Source: an uncultured Myxococcaceae bacterium
GTDB lineage: Bacteria; Myxococcota_A; Polyangia; Polyangiales; Ga0077539
Length of the DNA: 55,173 bases
Direction of reading: 5' to 3'
Assembly (NCBI GenBank): GCA_945952225.1
Contig: CAMFHP010000048.1
Span: 1 to 55,173 of the forward strand
Part shown: positions 32,746 to 41,325 of the stretch, one piece after another
Layout: each line of letters begins with the position of its first letter
Numbering within the stretch: position 1 is the first letter of the stretch
Notes under the pieces: generated by a model
What the model was told of the DNA's origin: nothing
Database searches by the model: none
Seen by the model: the letters and a program-made list of their open reading frames with translations, nothing else
Translations under genes and position numbers: made by a program

Positions 32746-35400
32746 GTGCACCCCGACGCCGCGCGCCCGCTGCCCTGGATCGACCGCACCCTCGCCCGCA
32801 TCGCGCGCCTCGCCTACGCGCGCCCGTGGCACCTCGTGGCCGCCACCCTCGCGGTGCTCGCCGCGTCGTGGCTCACCGCGAGCCGCCTGGAGGTGCGCGG
32901 CGACTTCCTCGACCTGCTGCCCGCGAAGAGCGAGGGGGCGCGGCTGTTCCGCGCGGCGATGGCCCGCATGGGCGGCGGCAGCGCGACGCTCTTCGTCGTG
33001 GTGCGCTCGCCCGACGCCGACGCGAACCGCCGCCTCGTCGACGCGCTCGAACCGCAGCTCCAGCAGCTCCCGCGCTCGCTGATTCGCACGGTGGAGCACG
33101 GCCCCGAAGAGGCCCGTCGCTTCTACATGGCCCGCCGCTGGCTCTTCGCCGACGTGGGCGACCTCGAAGAGGTCGAGTGCGAGCTCGATCGCGCCCGCCG
33201 ACGCGCGCAGCCGGGCTTCGTCGACCTCGACGACGAGCCCTGCGCCGAGCACCGCAGCGACCGTCCGCGGGCCGTTCAGGGCGCGCAGCCCGCAGCCCCC
33301 GAAGCGCCCGCACCCGCGGTCGATGGGAGCCCCGCGACGGCGCCCTTCGCACGCTTTCGCGCGCAGCTCTCGACGAAGATGCGCGAGATCGACCGCTACC
33401 CCACGGGCTACTTTCGCACCGTCGACGGAGGCACGTACCTCCTCGTGATTCGCGCGTCCGGCGCGGGCTTCGGCGATCGTTCGGGCGACGAGCTCCTCGC
33501 GCGCGTGAACGCGATCGTCGCGCGCACGCAGCCGCGGCGCTTTCATCCGCGCGCCGAGGTGGGGCTCGGCGGAGACATCGCGAACGCCATCGCCGAGCGC
33601 GACTCGCTCTTGAGCGAAGCGGTGCTCTCCACGGGCACGGCCTTCGTGCTGATCCTGCTGTCGATCGCGCTGTTCTTCCGCTCGCCGTGGGCCCTCGGGC
33701 ACATCGGGCTCGCGATGTTCACGGGCGTGGGCGTGGCCTACTCCGTCGCGTGGGTGGCCTTCGGATACCTCACGATGTCGACGGCCTTTCTGGGCTCCAT
33801 CGTCGCGGGCAACGGCATCAACTACGCGATCGTGTACCTCGCGCGCTACCGCGAGCGCCGCGACGCGGGAGACTCGCTCGAAGACGCCCTCGTCGACGCG
33901 TCGATCACGTGTCGCGCGGGCACGCAGCTCTCGTCGCTCGCCGCGGCCGGGGCCTACGGATCGCTCATGATCACGGGCTTCCGCGGGTTCAGTCAGTTCG
34001 GGCTCATCGGCGCCGCGGGGATGCTCTTCTGCTGGGCCACCACGATGGTCGCCGTGCCCGCGTCGATCACCGCGGTGGAGCGCATCCGCGCGCGCTGGCG
34101 TGGCGACCGCCCCGAGGCCCCGCCGCGCCCCGCGAAGACGCCCATCACCGACGCGCTCGGCGCCGTCACCACCCGCGCCCCTGCGCTCGTGGTCGTCGTG
34201 GGCCTCGCGGCCGTGGCCGTCGCCGCGGTGAAGCTCCCCGCGTACCTCCGCGATCCGTGGGAGTACAACTTCGCGAAGCTCCAGAGCAGCGGCAGCCGAC
34301 AGACCGGCGCCGACGCGTGGAGCTCGGCGGCCGACGAGGTGTTCCGCGCCAACGCCGCCGCGCAGAACGCGCCCGCGAACGGCCACGGAACCGCGAACGC
34401 ACAGGCCGCGCAGCGCCCCGCCGAGGAGCCATCGGGCGCCATGGACATGGTGCTCGCCGACCGCTTCGACGACGTGCTCGCCATCGCCGACGCGCTCAAG
34501 GCGCGAGACCGCGCGCGCGGCGGGCGGCCGTACATCCACCACATCGAGACCGCGTGGGACGTGCTCGGCGGACCGCCCGACCAGATGGCGCGCAAGCTCG
34601 AACTGCTCGCCCGCGTGCGGGCCCACATCGACGCGATGCTCCCGCACCTCGACGGCGACGACCTCGCCACGGCGCGCGAGTGGCGCCCGCCCGAGTCGCT
34701 GCGCGCGGTGCAGCCCGCGGAGCTTCCCTCGCTGGTGCGCGAGCGGTTCAGTGAGAAGAACGGCACCTTCGGCACGCCGGTGTTCGTGCACTACCGCGCG
34801 CACTACTCGCCGAGCGACGGGCGCGCGCTGATGCAGGTCTCGTCGCTCACGCAGAACATCCGCCTCGCCGACGGCCGCGTGGTGCCCACGGCGAGCCGCG
34901 CCACGGTCTTCGCCGAGATGATCCGCTCGATGGAGATCGACGGCCCGCGGGCCACGGTGGGCGCGCTGCTCGCGGTGCTCGCGGTGGTGGTGCTCGCCAC
35001 GCGTCGCGCGAAGGCCTCGGCGCTCGTGCTCGCGTCGCTCGTCTCGGGCGTGGTGCTCACCGTGGGCGGTGCGGCCTGGCTCGACACGCGGCTCAACTTC
35101 CTGAACTTCGTTGCGCTGCCGCTCACCTTCGGCATCGGCGTCGAGTACGCGATCAACCTCTACGACCGCATGCGGTTCACGAAGAACGACACCACCGCCG
35201 CGCTGCGCTCCGTGGGCGGCGCCGTGGCGCTCTGCTCGGCGACGACGATCATCGGGTACGGCGCGCTGCTCGTGGCCGACAACCAGGCGATGCAGTCCTT
35301 CGGGCGCTATGCGATGGCGGGCGAGCTCGCGTGCCTCGCGACGGCGCTGCTGCTGCTGCCCGCGGCCGTGCGGCTCCTCACGCGTAGAGACGGTGCATGA
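32746..35400 (+). CDS. MMPL/RND-superfamily transporter (hopanoid/lipid exporter-like)
   Basis: 884 residues in two similar halves, each with one transmembrane helix, a large periplasmic loop and five more helices. The first half has [12 protein letters not shown], then after the loop [24 protein letters not shown] and [19 protein letters not shown]; the second has the equivalent [23 protein letters not shown]. This is the pattern of MMPL-type RND proteins such as HpnN, which move lipids or hydrophobic compounds across or out of the inner membrane using the proton gradient. The cargo is not readable here. Start is GTG. The 3' end overlaps convergent cdsA by 23 bases. Confidence 0.88.
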   Translation: MHPDAARPLPWIDRTLARIARLAYARPWHLVAATLAVLAASWLTASRLEVRGDFLDLLPAKSEGARLFRAAMARMGGGSATLFVVVRSPDADANRRLVDALEPQLQQLPRSLIRTVEHGPEEARRFYMARRWLFADVGDLEEVECELDRARRRAQPGFVDLDDEPCAEHRSDRPRAVQGAQPAAPEAPAPAVDGSPATAPFARFRAQLSTKMREIDRYPTGYFRTVDGGTYLLVIRASGAGFGDRSGDELLARVNAIVARTQPRRFHPRAEVGLGGDIANAIAERDSLLSEAVLSTGTAFVLILLSIALFFRSPWALGHIGLAMFTGVGVAYSVAWVAFGYLTMSTAFLGSIVAGNGINYAIVYLARYRERRDAGDSLEDALVDASITCRAGTQLSSLAAAGAYGSLMITGFRGFSQFGLIGAAGMLFCWATTMVAVPASITAVERIRARWRGDRPEAPPRPAKTPITDALGAVTTRAPALVVVVGLAAVAVAAVKLPAYLRDPWEYNFAKLQSSGSRQTGADAWSSAADEVFRANAAAQNAPANGHGTANAQAAQRPAEEPSGAMDMVLADRFDDVLAIADALKARDRARGGRPYIHHIETAWDVLGGPPDQMARKLELLARVRAHIDAMLPHLDGDDLATAREWRPPESLRAVQPAELPSLVRERFSEKNGTFGTPVFVHYRAHYSPSDGRALMQVSSLTQNIRLADGRVVPTASRATVFAEMIRSMEIDGPRATVGALLAVLAVVVLATRRAKASALVLASLVSGVVLTVGGAAWLDTRLNFLNFVALPLTFGIGVEYAINLYDRMRFTKNDTTAALRSVGGAVALCSATTIIGYGALLVADNQAMQSFGRYAMAGELACLATALLLLPAAVRLLTRRDGA

Positions 35401-36319
35401 GCCACGCGAACGCGGGCGCGTTGAACACCATGCTGTCGTGACGGTCGAGGAGCCCGCCCTGCCCCGGAATGGCGCTGCCCGTGTCCTTCACGCCGAGGTC
35501 GCGCTTGATGGCCGACACGAAGAGGTCGCCCGCGAAGCCGAGGAGTGAGAGCGCCACCGCGAGGCCGAGCGCCATCGCCGTCGAGAAGGGCGTCACCACG
35601 CGGGCCAGCGCCACGGCCACGACGGCGTTGATGGCGACGCCGCCCGCGAGACCCTCCCAGGTCTTGTTCGGCGAGATCGTGGGGGCGATGCGCGTGCGTC
35701 CGAGGAGCTTGCCCGCGATCCACTGCGAGGCGTCGTTCAGCAGCACGAAGAGCAGAAAGAACGCGGCGATGCCCTCGGGCCCCGCGGGTCCCACGCGCTG
35801 CGGCAGCCAGAAGAGGGTGAACACGCACGAGATCGAGAGCACCGTCGCGAGCACGCCGAGGAGCGTGCGCGAGGCCGCGTTCAAGAAGCCCTCGACGCCG
35901 ACCGTGCGCATGCGCACCACGGGGATCACCACGAAGCTCCACGCGAGCACCACGCCGACGAAGTGCGCGGTGTCGCGTCCGAGCGCGGTCACGTAGTGGA
36001 GCGGCACCGAGAGGAACACCAGCACGTCGGTGAGCGGCGCGCGCTCCGTCTGCGGGAGGAGCTGCACGTACTCGCGCAGCGTGAGGGCCGACACGATCGC
36101 GCAGCACAGCAGCGCCACGACGGGGCCGAAGAGGCACGGCAGCGCCCAGAACAGCGTGATCGGCCACCACGAGAGGATCGCCGCGCGGGCCGAGGCGCGC
36201 TCGGGGCGACGCAGCGACGGGTGCAGCAGCGCGAAGGCCGAGCCGAGGGCGTTGAGGGCGAGCGCGACCGCGAGCACGGTGACCACGGGCCGCGAGGGCG
36301 TGACGAAGAGGGGGTCCAT
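35378..36319 (-). CDS. cdsA: Phosphatidate cytidylyltransferase
   Basis: Makes CDP-diacylglycerol from phosphatidate and CTP, the branch point of phospholipid synthesis, in the inner membrane. 313 residues with seven or eight transmembrane segments. The family signature is present near the C-terminus: [20 protein letters not shown] followed by GLLDRHDSM, with the usual PGHGG His replaced by Gln. [19 protein letters not shown] and SPNKTWEG are other family blocks. The gene is 28 bases downstream of the narL-type regulator on the same strand and has CCGGAG as a Shine-Dalgarno, so it seems to share an operon with a two-component system. Gene order is unusual for cdsA, normally near uppS. Confidence 0.92.
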   Translation of the reverse strand: MDPLFVTPSRPVVTVLAVALALNALGSAFALLHPSLRRPERASARAAILSWWPITLFWALPCLFGPVVALLCCAIVSALTLREYVQLLPQTERAPLTDVLVFLSVPLHYVTALGRDTAHFVGVVLAWSFVVIPVVRMRTVGVEGFLNAASRTLLGVLATVLSISCVFTLFWLPQRVGPAGPEGIAAFFLLFVLLNDASQWIAGKLLGRTRIAPTISPNKTWEGLAGGVAINAVVAVALARVVTPFSTAMALGLAVALSLLGFAGDLFVSAIKRDLGVKDTGSAIPGQGGLLDRHDSMVFNAPAFAWLMHRLYA

Positions 36320-36347
36320 CGGGGTGCGTTCTCCGGGGCGGTGCGGG

Positions 36348-36965
36348 TCACTCCATGAGGCCCGCGCGGTGCGCGTACGAGACGATCTCGGCGACGGTGT
36401 GGGCGGAGAGCTTCTCCTTCACGCGCGAGAGGTGGTTGCTCACCGTGCTCACGCGCAGGTCGAGCTCGGCGGCGATGTCGCTCACCGTGAGCCCCTGACA
36501 GATCAGCGTGAACACCTGGTGCTCGCGCGCCGTGAGCTGCGTGTGCGGCGCGACCGCGGGGCCCTTCGCGGGAGCCAGCGAATCGGGGCCGACCCAGCGC
36601 GCGCCCGTCGCCACGCGGTGGATGGCCTCGACGAGCTCCTCGGGCGGACGGGACTTCGAGACGTAGCCCCGCGCGCCCTCGGCCAGCAGCCGCGCGCCGT
36701 ACTGCTCCTCGGGGAACATCGACACCACGAGCACCTTCAACGACGGATGGTCCTCGTGGAGGCGACGGAGCACCTCGATGCCGCTCACCTTCGGCAGCGA
36801 CACGTCCAGGAGCAGCACATCCCAGGTGTGCTTGTCGGGCGCGAGGAGCACCTGCCGCCCATCGACGGCCTCGCCCACGACGGTGACCGTGCCCGTGTCT
36901 TCGAGCACCTTGCGCACGCCGCTGCGAAAGATGGGGTGATCGTCGGCGAGGAACACTCGGATCAT
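36348..36965 (-). CDS. NarL/LuxR-type response regulator
   Basis: 205 residues starting MIRVFLADDHPIFRSGV. The receiver's phosphoacceptor Asp is in LLLDVSLPKVSG, with switch Ser in LVVSMF and Lys in YVSKSRPP. The C-terminal LuxR-type helix-turn-helix is LTAREHQVFTLICQGLTVSD then VSTVSNHLSRVKEKL. It should bind DNA as a dimer when phosphorylated. Its ATG overlaps the stop of the upstream kinase gene as ATGA, and cdsA follows 28 bases later, so all three are likely co-transcribed and may control membrane lipid synthesis or their own operon. Confidence 0.94.
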   Translation of the reverse strand: MIRVFLADDHPIFRSGVRKVLEDTGTVTVVGEAVDGRQVLLAPDKHTWDVLLLDVSLPKVSGIEVLRRLHEDHPSLKVLVVSMFPEEQYGARLLAEGARGYVSKSRPPEELVEAIHRVATGARWVGPDSLAPAKGPAVAPHTQLTAREHQVFTLICQGLTVSDIAAELDLRVSTVSNHLSRVKEKLSAHTVAEIVSYAHRAGLME

Positions 36966-38314
36966 GGCTCGGCCCTCAGCGCAGGCACCACGCTGGCCCG
37001 CAGCGGCAACGTCACATCGACCTCGGCGCCCGCCCCCGGCGCGCTCTTCACCCGCAGCCGTCCGTGCAGCGCATCGACGCGCTCGCGCATGCCCAGGAGC
37101 CCGGTGCCGCGGCCCGTGTCCTTCGGGTCGAAGCCCTGTCCGTCGTCGCGCACGGTGAGGTGCACGACGCGGGGGTCGACGCGGAGCCCGATGCTCACGC
37201 GCTGCGCGGCGGCGTGGGTGAGCGCGTTGTTGAGCGCCTCCTGCGTGCAGCGAAAGAGACACAGCGCCACCTCGGACCCGAGCGCGTCGTGGTCGCCCTC
37301 CACGTCGAGGCTCACATCGACGTCGCCGCGCCGTCGCACACGCTCGACGAGCCACTCGATGGCCGCCACCGCGCCGAGGTCGTCGAGCACACGCGGACGC
37401 AGGTCGCGGAGGATCTGGCGCATCGTGGCCTGCGTGCGGTCGACGAGGGCCGCGAGCTCGTCGAAGTTGCCCTCCACCGAGCCGGGCGAGCGCTCCCAGT
37501 GGCGGCGCGCGAGGCGCAGGGCGTAGCGCAGCGCGGCGATCTCCTGACCGAGCTCGTCGTGAAGGTCTCGCGCGATGCGCGTGCGTTCGAGCTCGCGGGC
37601 GGTCTCGACCTGCGAGAGCAGCGCGGCGAGGTCGGCGGTCTTCTCGGCGACGCGCGCTTCGAGCTCACGATTCGCGCGCTCCACCGCGAGCGACTGCGCG
37701 TGGTTGCGCACCGTGAGAACGAAGATCGCGTGGCCGAAGATCACGCTCAGCGCCACGTAGCAGCCGAGAAAGCTCAGCCAGAGGAGCTCGTACGCGCGCG
37801 CCTCGGGGTGCGGCCCCGCGAGGTAGTACCCCGCGACGCCCGACGCCGCGATGCAGAGCGTCGCCATCACCCGCGTCCCCAGCGGGAACGACATCACCAC
37901 CGGCGCGAACGCGAGGAGGTCCGTGAAGTGGATCCACGGTCGATCGGCGCCGCCGACGCGCGACTGCGTGTAGCCCATCACCGCCGTGCCCGCGATCGTC
38001 GCGAGCGTGTACACCGCCGTGTGGAGCGCATCGCTGCGGAGCCGGTGCGCGCAGAGAAAATACGCGAGCGCGAGCGAGGCCACGCCGACGCGCCACTGGG
38101 TGTACGCCTCCGTCGCGCCGACGATGCCGCGGAGCACCACGCGGTCCGTGGGCCACCACACGAGGGTGAACACGAAGATCACCGCGGCCACGAGGCGCGC
38201 CTCGTTGCGACGCCGCGCGCGGCACCACGCTTCGAAGGCCTCGCGCGTGCCCACGGGGTCGGGGTCGGGGCGGAGCCACCCCACAAAATCCTTCACCGAC
38301 TGCTGCAACGACAT
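36962..38314 (-). CDS. HisKA_3 histidine kinase, membrane sensor
   Basis: 450 residues. Five or six transmembrane helices at about 40-200, a short coiled coil (VERANRELEARVAEKTADL) and a HisKA_3 helix with His252 in RIARDLHDELGQEIAALR. The HATPase has EALNNALTHAAA, VRDDGQGFD and GTGLLGMRERV. This NarX/DegS-like architecture always pairs with NarL-type regulators, here the next gene, overlapping by ATGA. The sensed signal is unknown. Upstream GGAAAC (complement of 38346-38351) with CGTC 16 bases later hints at an ECF-sigma promoter, but this is weak. Confidence 0.92.
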   Translation of the reverse strand: MSLQQSVKDFVGWLRPDPDPVGTREAFEAWCRARRRNEARLVAAVIFVFTLVWWPTDRVVLRGIVGATEAYTQWRVGVASLALAYFLCAHRLRSDALHTAVYTLATIAGTAVMGYTQSRVGGADRPWIHFTDLLAFAPVVMSFPLGTRVMATLCIAASGVAGYYLAGPHPEARAYELLWLSFLGCYVALSVIFGHAIFVLTVRNHAQSLAVERANRELEARVAEKTADLAALLSQVETARELERTRIARDLHDELGQEIAALRYALRLARRHWERSPGSVEGNFDELAALVDRTQATMRQILRDLRPRVLDDLGAVAAIEWLVERVRRRGDVDVSLDVEGDHDALGSEVALCLFRCTQEALNNALTHAAAQRVSIGLRVDPRVVHLTVRDDGQGFDPKDTGRGTGLLGMRERVDALHGRLRVKSAPGAGAEVDVTLPLRASVVPALRAEP

Positions 38315-38450
38315 GGCACCCGACGACGCACCGAAACGGCTGTTTCCCCCGGAGACTTCGCGACCCTACCGGAGCTGCAGCGCAGCTTCCCATGGTAATT
38401 GTTTGAGGGTCCGCGGCGGGGTGGAGGCGACGTGGCGCCGACGGTAGCCG

Positions 38451-38480
38451 TTGAACCGCGACGCGTGCGGGTGGTAGTGC
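38451..38480 (+). promoter_or_regulatory. Glycosyltransferase promoter candidate
   Basis: TTGAAC (38451-38456), 18-base spacer and TAGTGC (38475-38480), 14 bases before the ATG at 38495. The -35 sits in the repeated 12-mer GGTAGCCGTTGA. Confidence 0.45.
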
Positions 38481-38494
38481 GCGCCGCACCCGCC

Positions 38495-39739
38495 ATGGCC
38501 GACACGAAGCCCCTCCGCGTCCTCTTTCTGAACGACACCGCGCGCAACGGCGGACCGGGGCGCAGCCTCCAGACGATCCTCACGCACCTCGACCCCGCGG
38601 CCGTCGAGCGCATCGTGCTGCTGCCCCGCGAAGACGTGATCGCCCGCGCCCTCCGCGACGCGCGCTGCACCGACGAGATCGTCGTCGACCCCGACCTCAT
38701 CGAGAACGCGTTTCAGCCCCGCGACCGCGCCATCGAGCGCGACGACCTCGACGCCCCGTGGACGCTCCGCGGCCCGCGCCTCGCCCTCAACATCGCCCGC
38801 CTCGGACGCCTCGGCGTGACCCTTCCCCGCTTCGTGCGCTCGCGCGGCATTGACCTGATCTACTGCAACGGCACCACGGCGGACTTTGTGGGCGGTCTCG
38901 TCGCGGTGCTCACGGGCGTTCCCGCGATCTGGCACGCGCGCTACACGTCGGTGCCCGCGGCGTCGAAGGCCCTTCACCGATGGCTCTCGTCGCGCCCCGA
39001 GGTCGCGCGGATCGTGTGCGTTTCGAAGGCCACCGCGGCGCTCTTCGCACACGTGCCGGGCAAGGCCGTGGTGATCCACAACGCCGTCGACCTCTCGCGC
39101 TTCTACCGCGGCGCCACGAAGGGATGCCTCAAGGGCGCGCGCCTCCCCGCCGACGCGTTCGTGTTCGGGAGCATGGGCCGCGTGCTGCCGCGCAAGGGCT
39201 ACCCCACGATGGTGCGCGCCGCGCGTGTGCTCCTCGACCGCGCGACGCCCGCCGAGCGCGATCGCGCGTACTTCGTCGTCGTCGGTGACACGCCCGCGGA
39301 CCTGCCCGGCGACCACCTCGGCGAGTGCCGCGCGCTCGCGAAGGAGCTCGGCCTCGAAGACCGCTTCCTCTTCCCGGGCTTCACCGACGACGTGCGCCCG
39401 TGGTGCGAAGACTTCGACGTCGTGGTGCTCCCCTCGGTGTACCCCGATCCCCTGCCCCGCACGGTGATCGAGGGCATGGCCTACCGCTGCCCGGTGATCG
39501 CCTTCGAGGTGGGCGGCGTGGGCGAGATGGTGCGCGACGGCGCCACGGGATCGCTCATGGGCGCCGACTCGTCGCCCGAGGCCCTCGCCGACGTGATGCT
39601 CGCGTACCTCCGCGACGGCGACCGCGTGGCCCGCGAGGGCGCGTCGGCGCGCGAGGCCGTGATGGAGGCCTTCGACGCGCGACAGCACGGGGCGAGGATC
39701 CAGGCGCAGATCGTCGAAGCGGCGCGGGCGAGGCGCTGA
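38495..39739 (+). CDS. Glycosyltransferase (GT4-type, GT-B fold)
   Basis: 414 residues from MADTKPLRVLFLNDTARNGG. An N-terminal GT-B domain with the GGPGRS loop, then the C-terminal donor domain with FGSMGRVLPRKGYPTMVRAA, FLFPGFTDDVRPW and VYPDPLPRTVIEGMAYRCPV, the E-x7-E-type donor site of GT4 retaining transferases. It transfers a sugar from a nucleotide donor to a surface glycan or lipid; donor and acceptor are unknown and no polysaccharide cluster is adjacent. Start by family alignment; the open frame begins at 38399 but those residues are Arg/Gly-rich. Confidence 0.88.
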   Translation: MADTKPLRVLFLNDTARNGGPGRSLQTILTHLDPAAVERIVLLPREDVIARALRDARCTDEIVVDPDLIENAFQPRDRAIERDDLDAPWTLRGPRLALNIARLGRLGVTLPRFVRSRGIDLIYCNGTTADFVGGLVAVLTGVPAIWHARYTSVPAASKALHRWLSSRPEVARIVCVSKATAALFAHVPGKAVVIHNAVDLSRFYRGATKGCLKGARLPADAFVFGSMGRVLPRKGYPTMVRAARVLLDRATPAERDRAYFVVVGDTPADLPGDHLGECRALAKELGLEDRFLFPGFTDDVRPWCEDFDVVVLPSVYPDPLPRTVIEGMAYRCPVIAFEVGGVGEMVRDGATGSLMGADSSPEALADVMLAYLRDGDRVAREGASAREAVMEAFDARQHGARIQAQIVEAARARR

Positions 39740-39753
39740 GCGCGGGAGTCCCC

Positions 39754-39782
39754 TTGCGCGGAGCGCGGGCGCGTTCTACGTC
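39754..39782 (+). promoter_or_regulatory. ygfZ promoter candidate, leaderless spacing
   Basis: TTGCGC (39754-39759), 17-base spacer, TACGTC (39777-39782), ending 9 bases before the ATG at 39792. No Shine-Dalgarno. Confidence 0.5.
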
Positions 39783-39791
39783 GCGGGGCCT

Positions 39792-40721
39792 ATGACACTC
39801 CCGGCAATCACGGCGATGGTGGGCGAACAGGTGGCGGCGCTGCGCGAAGGAGCGGGCGTGCGCGCGCTCGACGCGATGGGCGCTCTCGGTGTGCGCGGGC
39901 GCGATCGGAGCACCTGGCTCAACGGCATGATCACCAACGACGTGCGCGTGCTGCCCGCGGGGCGCAGCGTGTATGCGGCCGTGGTGGGGCTCAAGGGAAA
40001 GATCCTCACCGACGTGTGGGTCGACGCGCGCGAAGACGAGCTCCTGCTCGTGATGCCGAAGGATCGCCTCGCCGAGGTCTCCGAGCATTTCGACCGCTAC
40101 ATCGTGATGGAAGACGTCTTCGTCTCGCCGCGCGAGGTGACCGTGCTCTCGGTGCAGGGACCGCGCGCCGACGAGGCCACCGCGGGACTCGCAGGACGCT
40201 TCTTCGCCGACCGTCTCGGACGCGGCGGCCAGGACCTCGTGCTCGACGACGACACCCGCACCGCGACCTTCGAAGCCCTCGCGCAGCGCATCGCCGCAGG
40301 CGCGCTCACCGTGGTGTCTGACGAAGCGTGGAACGTCGCGCGCCTCGAAGCGGGCGTCGGCGTGTGGTCCGTGGATTTCGACGGGAACCACTTCGTGCAG
40401 GAGGCCGGGATCACGGGCCGCGCGGTGTCGTTCCACAAGGGCTGCTACCTCGGGCAGGAGGTCGTGTGCCGCCTGGAGATGCGCGGTCACGTGCAGAAGA
40501 AGCTCACCGCGCTCGTGGTCGACGGAGCGCCCCCCGCGCCCGGCACGCCCGTGATGAGCGAAGGCCGCGAGGTCGGTCGTGTGACGAGCGCGGCCCCCTC
40601 GGTGACGCTGGCCGACCGCGCCGTGGCCCTCGCGATGGTGAAGCACGCGGTGGTCGAAGCCGCGGGTCCCGTGACCGTGGGCGAGGCGTCCGCGACGATC
40701 GTCGCGAGGCCCGTGCCTTGA
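39792..40721 (+). CDS. ygfZ: Folate-binding YgfZ-type Fe-S cluster assembly/repair protein
   Basis: 309 residues related to the T-protein of glycine cleavage. The YgfZ signature KGCYLGQE is present as HKGCYLGQEVVCRLEMRGHV, containing the functional Cys, and the WLNGMITNDVRVLPAG segment near residue 40 matches the folate-domain start. In other bacteria it helps assemble or repair Fe-S clusters of enzymes such as MiaB. The start follows a promoter candidate with leaderless spacing. Its TGA overlaps the TTG start of the next gene. Confidence 0.9.
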   Translation: MTLPAITAMVGEQVAALREGAGVRALDAMGALGVRGRDRSTWLNGMITNDVRVLPAGRSVYAAVVGLKGKILTDVWVDAREDELLLVMPKDRLAEVSEHFDRYIVMEDVFVSPREVTVLSVQGPRADEATAGLAGRFFADRLGRGGQDLVLDDDTRTATFEALAQRIAAGALTVVSDEAWNVARLEAGVGVWSVDFDGNHFVQEAGITGRAVSFHKGCYLGQEVVCRLEMRGHVQKKLTALVVDGAPPAPGTPVMSEGREVGRVTSAAPSVTLADRAVALAMVKHAVVEAAGPVTVGEASATIVARPVP

Positions 40722-41278
40722 GGGCGTTCCTCGCGGCGGGTGTGCTCGCAGCGGTGGCGTGCTCCGCGGCCTCGGCGCCCGTCGTCACCTCGTCACCGCA
40801 CGAGGATGCGCGCGATGGATCCGTGGCCTTTCACGACGCATCGGTGGGCGACCGCGTGGCCCGCGGCGAGCTCGCGTGGACCGTCGCGCACCTCGCCGAC
40901 GACCCGCACACCGCGAACCCGCGCGAGACCGATGCGGTGCTGCGCCTCGTGCGACTCGGCCCCGAGGGCGTGCTCGCCGCCGCCGAGGTGTTGCGCGTGG
41001 GCGACGCACGACGGAGGCCCTTCGCCGAGCGCGTGGTCGAGCGTGTGGCGCTGCGACGGTGCTCCCTCGACGCGTCGCGGGCGGCCGCGGTGATCGCCTC
41101 CATCGAGCGCGGATCGCCCGTTTCGCCCGTGGCCGACGCGGGCGTGCGATGGACGCTCCCCGAAGGACCGTGGCCCGCGGCGCGCATCGAGGGATTGCGC
41201 GCGTGGGCCCTCGCCGGCGCGCCCTGCGACACCCCCGCGACGGACGCGGGACTCGCCGACGCGACGTCCACGGACTGA
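40718..41278 (+). CDS. Small lipoprotein of unknown function
   Basis: 186 residues from a TTG that overlaps the ygfZ stop as TTGA. MRAFLAAGVLAAVAC is a lipoprotein signal (lipobox AVAC). The mature part is largely alpha-helical and contains VAHLADDP, ETDAVLRLVRLGPEGVLAAAEVL and RVVERVALRRC, similar in rhythm to HEAT-type repeats, but no family is recognised. The placement after ygfZ with a translational overlap suggests co-expression rather than shared function. Confidence 0.6.
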   Translation: MRAFLAAGVLAAVACSAASAPVVTSSPHEDARDGSVAFHDASVGDRVARGELAWTVAHLADDPHTANPRETDAVLRLVRLGPEGVLAAAEVLRVGDARRRPFAERVVERVALRRCSLDASRAAAVIASIERGSPVSPVADAGVRWTLPEGPWPAARIEGLRAWALAGAPCDTPATDAGLADATSTD

Positions 41279-41287
41279 GGTTCGCGC

Positions 41288-41316
41288 TTGTGCGCCGCGC
41301 GCGGTGGCGTTCACCT
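41288..41316 (+). promoter_or_regulatory. mqo promoter candidate, leaderless spacing
   Basis: TTGTGC (41288-41293), 17-base spacer, TCACCT (41311-41316), ending 9 bases before the ATG at 41326. Confidence 0.4.
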
Positions 41317-41325
41317 TCGCGCCCC

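Noticed and set aside
32626-34803. The 726-residue extension of the hybrid kinase frame upstream of its ATG
   Set aside because: The extension lies opposite the MMPL gene, lacks domain similarity and would place the kinase's first membrane helices deep inside the protein. A promoter candidate lies directly before 32625.
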